Shown: piece after piece, positions 11,912-14,338 of the stretch
How positions within the stretch are numbered: position 1 is the stretch's first letter
Layout of the letters: each line of letters begins with the position of its first letter
Assembly: GCA_012514545.1 (NCBI GenBank)
Contig: JAAZAC010000064.1
Span: 1-14,338 of the forward strand
DNA length: 14,338 nucleotides
Direction: 5' to 3'
Origin: Actinomycetales bacterium
GTDB lineage: Bacteria > Actinomycetota > Actinomycetes > Actinomycetales > Cellulomonadaceae
Program-made: the position numbers and the translations under genes
Notes under the pieces: generated by a model
What the model saw: only the letters and a program-made list of their open reading frames with translations
Told to the model about the DNA's origin: nothing
Databases searched by the model: none

Positions 11912-13756
11912 GTGGCCACGACCCCCCGCCGCGAGCGCCCCGTGCGCGCGCTCGTCACGCTCGCGATCCTCATGGTCGGCCTCGTCGGCGCGCTCCTCGC
12001 GGGCGACCGGTGGTCCGACGCGAGCCTGACGCCGAAGCTCGCCCTCGACCTCGAGGGCGGCACCGAGATCATCCTCCAGCCGGTCGCCACAGGCGGCGAG
12101 GCCGTCACGAGCGACGCGATCAACCAGGCCATCGACGTCATCCGGCAGCGCGTCGACGCGTCGGGCGTCGCGGAGGCCGAGATCACGAGCCAGGGCGGCA
12201 CCAACATCGTCGTCGCTCTGCCTGGCACCCCGACCGAGGAGACGCTCCGGCTCGTCCGCGAGTCCGCGCAGATGGTGTTCCGGCCGGTGCTGGCCGTCGC
12301 CGGGCCGCAGCCCGTCACCACGGGCGAGGACGACGCCACGGGCGAGGAGCCCGCCGACGACGGCGCCACCGTCGACCGTCCGGCCGACGACGCCGACGAC
12401 GCGACGGGCGACACGGCCGACGACGCGACAGCCCCCGACGAGGACGCCGACGCCGCGACGGACGAGCCGTCGCCCGAGCCCTCCGGCGAGGCCGGGGAGC
12501 CGACGAACCCGAGCGACCTCGCCTGGCTCACGGACGACCTCGTCGCGGAGTTCGACGCGCTCGACTGCACCGACCCCGCCAACCTGCGCGGGGGCGCCGC
12601 GCTCGTCGGCGACCCCGACGTCGCGGTCGTGACCTGCGACGTGGACGGCACCGCGAAGTTCGCGCTCGGCCCGGTCGAGATCGAGGGCGACATGATCGAC
12701 GGTGCCTCCTCGGGCCTGCGGGTGACGGCCCAGGGCGCCTACACGAACGAGTGGGTCGTCAACCTCGAGTTCGACTCCGAGGGCACCGCGGTGTTCGCGG
12801 ACACGACCACCCGGCTGCTGAGCCTGGAGTCGCCGCGCGACCAGTTCGCCATCGTGCTCGACGGCCTGGTCATCTCGGCGCCGGCGGTGAACACCGTCAT
12901 CCCGAACGGGCAGGCGGAGATCTCGGGCAGCTTCGACCAGAAGTCGGCCGCCACGCTCGCACGGCAGCTCAACTTCGGCTCCCTGCCGCTGACGTTCGAG
13001 GTGCGCAGCGAGGAGCAGATCTCCGCGACGCTCGGCACCGAGCAGCTCCAGCGCGGCCTGCTCGCGGGCCTCATCGGCCTGCTCCTCGTCGGCTTGTACT
13101 CCCTCGCGCAGTACCGCGCGCTGGGCTTCGTGACGATCGCGTCGCTCGTCGTCGCGGGCGCGCTGGCCTACCTCACGATCACGACGCTGTCCTGGGTGCA
13201 GGGGTACCGGCTGAGCCTGCCCGGCGTGGCCGGCCTCATCGTCGCGATCGGCATCACGGCGGACTCGTTCATCGTCTACTTCGAACGGATCAAGGACGAG
13301 CTGCGCGAGGGCCGCACGCTCGCGGCCGCCGTCGCCACGGGCTGGGCCCGCGCGCGGCGGACCATCCTCGCGTCCGACGCCGTGAGCCTCATCGCGGCGA
13401 TCGTCCTGTACTTCCTCGCCGTCGGCGGCGTGCGCGGCTTCGCCTTCACGCTGGGCCTGACGACGGTCATCGACCTCATCGTGGTCTTCCTCTTCACGCA
13501 CCCGCTGCTGCTGCTGCTCTCCAAGCGGCCGTTCTTCGCGGAGGGCCACCGGTTCTCCGGCCTCGACCCGACCCTGCTCGGCGCGCGGCGCCGGTACGTG
13601 GGCCGCGGCCGGGTCGCCGAGGCGGGCGAGCCAGCGGCGCGCGAGGCCCAGCCGGTCGGCGCCGGCGCGGCCGGGCGCACGACGATCGCCGAGCGGAAGG
13701 CCGCGGCGCGCCGCGGCGCCGTCGAGCAGCCCCTGGCCGAAGGGAAGGACGCCTGA
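11912..13756 (+). CDS. secD: Protein translocase subunit SecD
   Basis: This 614-residue RND-type membrane protein uses the proton gradient with SecF to pull exported proteins out of SecYEG. TM1 is at about 11-30, followed by the hallmark LALDLEGGTEI (43-53) and the large extracytoplasmic P1 domain, then five more helices (about 382-397, 403-424, 437-457, 486-505, 508-530). The helix-4 motif LPGVAGLIVAIGITADSF and FERIKDEL (to about 465) carries D451, the position of the functional Asp of E. coli SecD. Residues 138-196 are an acidic low-complexity linker (24 of 59 Asp/Glu, one Arg). C219 and C242, outside the membrane, could form a disulfide. The tail after 550 is Arg/Ala-rich and cytoplasmic. 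The start is GTG at 11912 with only weak upstream GAGAAG. The stop overlaps secF as TGATG. Confidence 0.95.
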   Translation: MATTPRRERPVRALVTLAILMVGLVGALLAGDRWSDASLTPKLALDLEGGTEIILQPVATGGEAVTSDAINQAIDVIRQRVDASGVAEAEITSQGGTNIVVALPGTPTEETLRLVRESAQMVFRPVLAVAGPQPVTTGEDDATGEEPADDGATVDRPADDADDATGDTADDATAPDEDADAATDEPSPEPSGEAGEPTNPSDLAWLTDDLVAEFDALDCTDPANLRGGAALVGDPDVAVVTCDVDGTAKFALGPVEIEGDMIDGASSGLRVTAQGAYTNEWVVNLEFDSEGTAVFADTTTRLLSLESPRDQFAIVLDGLVISAPAVNTVIPNGQAEISGSFDQKSAATLARQLNFGSLPLTFEVRSEEQISATLGTEQLQRGLLAGLIGLLLVGLYSLAQYRALGFVTIASLVVAGALAYLTITTLSWVQGYRLSLPGVAGLIVAIGITADSFIVYFERIKDELREGRTLAAAVATGWARARRTILASDAVSLIAAIVLYFLAVGGVRGFAFTLGLTTVIDLIVVFLFTHPLLLLLSKRPFFAEGHRFSGLDPTLLGARRRYVGRGRVAEAGEPAAREAQPVGAGAAGRTTIAERKAAARRGAVEQPLAEGKDA

Positions 13757-14338
13757 TGCCCGGCAGGATGGCCCAGTGGGGCAACGACCTCTACACGGGG
13801 CGGCGCTCGTACGACATCGTCGGCACCCGGCGGCGCTGGTTCGCCGTCGGCATCGGCGTCGTGCTCATCTCGACGGTGCTCCTGCTCACCGTCGGCCTCA
13901 ACCTCGGCATCGCGTTCCGGGGCGGCTCGGAGTTCACGGTCCCCGGCGCGGGCACGACGGCGGAGCAGCCGGCCGTGGACGCCGTCGGGCAGATCGACGG
14001 CGCCGCCCCGCCGCGCGTGTCCGTCGTCGGCACGAACACGATCCGCGTGCAGACCTCGCAGCTGAGCGACGAGGAGACGACCCGTCTCGCGGGGCTGCTC
14101 GCCGACGCGTACGGCGTGGACGAGAGCGAGGTCGGCTCGTCGTTCATCGGGGCCACGTGGGGCGCCGACGTGACGAGCAAGGCGCTGCGCGGCCTCGTCA
14201 CGTTCCTCGTGCTCGTCTCGCTCGTGCTCACCGTCTACTTCCGCGACTGGCGCATGGCCGTGGCGGGCATCGTCGCCCTGCTGCACGACGTCGCGATCAC
14301 GGTGGGCGTGTACGCCGCCGTCGGGTGGGAGGTGACCC
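13756..14338 (+). CDS. secF: Protein translocase subunit SecF, N-terminal part (runs off the window)
   Basis: The first 194 residues of SecF are present; the frame is open to the last base. It begins MPGRMAQWGNDLYTG, has TM1 at about 28-48, and the SecF hallmark at 51-60, GIAFRGGSEF. The extracytoplasmic P4-type domain follows (about 60-142), then TM2 (145-161), YFRDWRMAVAG, and TM3 with ALLHDVAITVGVYA (174-187), the SecD/F helix-entry motif containing H177-D178. The hallmark normally has an acidic residue (GIDF or GIEF); here it is A53. The ATG at 13756 shares its A with the secD stop (TGATG), so the two subunits of the complex are translationally coupled, preceded by AGGGAAGGA (13741-13749) as ribosome binding site. 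Confidence 0.95.
   Translation, partial: MPGRMAQWGNDLYTGRRSYDIVGTRRRWFAVGIGVVLISTVLLLTVGLNLGIAFRGGSEFTVPGAGTTAEQPAVDAVGQIDGAAPPRVSVVGTNTIRVQTSQLSDEETTRLAGLLADAYGVDESEVGSSFIGATWGADVTSKALRGLVTFLVLVSLVLTVYFRDWRMAVAGIVALLHDVAITVGVYAAVGWEVT

Noticed and set aside
12320..12520. Acidic repeat-like stretch of secD as a frameshift or foreign insertion
   Set aside because: The frame stays open, codon usage and GC content match the flanks, and the SecD motifs on both sides are intact, so it is read as a low-complexity linker.

Overview
The window is a very GC-rich stretch (well over 70% by eye) of an actinobacterial chromosome. All seventeen genes lie on the plus strand and most are separated by 0-100 bases. 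Twelve of the sixteen visible start codons are GTG. Gene content and order fit a high-GC member of the Micrococcales (Cellulomonas-like). The evidence is the mycobacterial-type phosphatidylinositol mannoside (PIM) genes, PdxS/PdxT vitamin B6 synthesis, and the YebC-RuvCAB-YajC-SecDF order. The genus is an inference, not a reading.

Region 1 (1-4380) is one translationally coupled operon: the 3' end of thrS, a HIT-family Ap4A phosphorylase-like gene, a phosphatidylinositol phosphate synthase (pgsA), the PIM acyltransferase (patA-like), the mannosyltransferase pimA, and a membrane-anchored LemA-like protein of unknown role. Three GTGA/ATGA overlaps and gaps of 2 and 10 bases join these genes. 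The middle genes make the inositol lipid, mannosylate it and acylate it.

Region 2 (4381-8157) is the pyridoxal phosphate (PLP) synthase locus. Here pdxS and pdxT are not adjacent. A Nudix gene is coupled to pdxS, and after a hairpin a separately promoted, apparently leaderless PLP-dependent aminotransferase lies between the two synthase genes. The aminotransferase promoter carries two GTAC-N6-GTAC inverted repeats 33 bp apart, the most interesting regulatory signal in the window. Four degenerate GGTCCGGAC repeats lie just upstream of a leaderless-type pdxT promoter.

Region 3 (8158-11306) holds yebC, ruvC, ruvA and ruvB. A sigma70-type promoter with a LexA-box-like sequence sits in the ruvC-ruvA gap, so ruvAB probably answers to DNA damage independently of ruvC.

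Region 4 (11307-14338) is yajC-secD-secF, the accessory part of the Sec translocon; secF runs off the end. YajC has an extraordinary acidic tail containing a 21-residue duplication, and SecD has an acidic low-complexity linker in its extracytoplasmic domain.

This is mainly a conserved housekeeping region. I see no RNA genes, mobile elements, CRISPR arrays, or defence or toxin systems, and no gene-free stretch longer than 156 bases. The possibly novel material is regulatory (the aminotransferase operators and the pdxT repeats) and in the lineage-specific acidic extensions.
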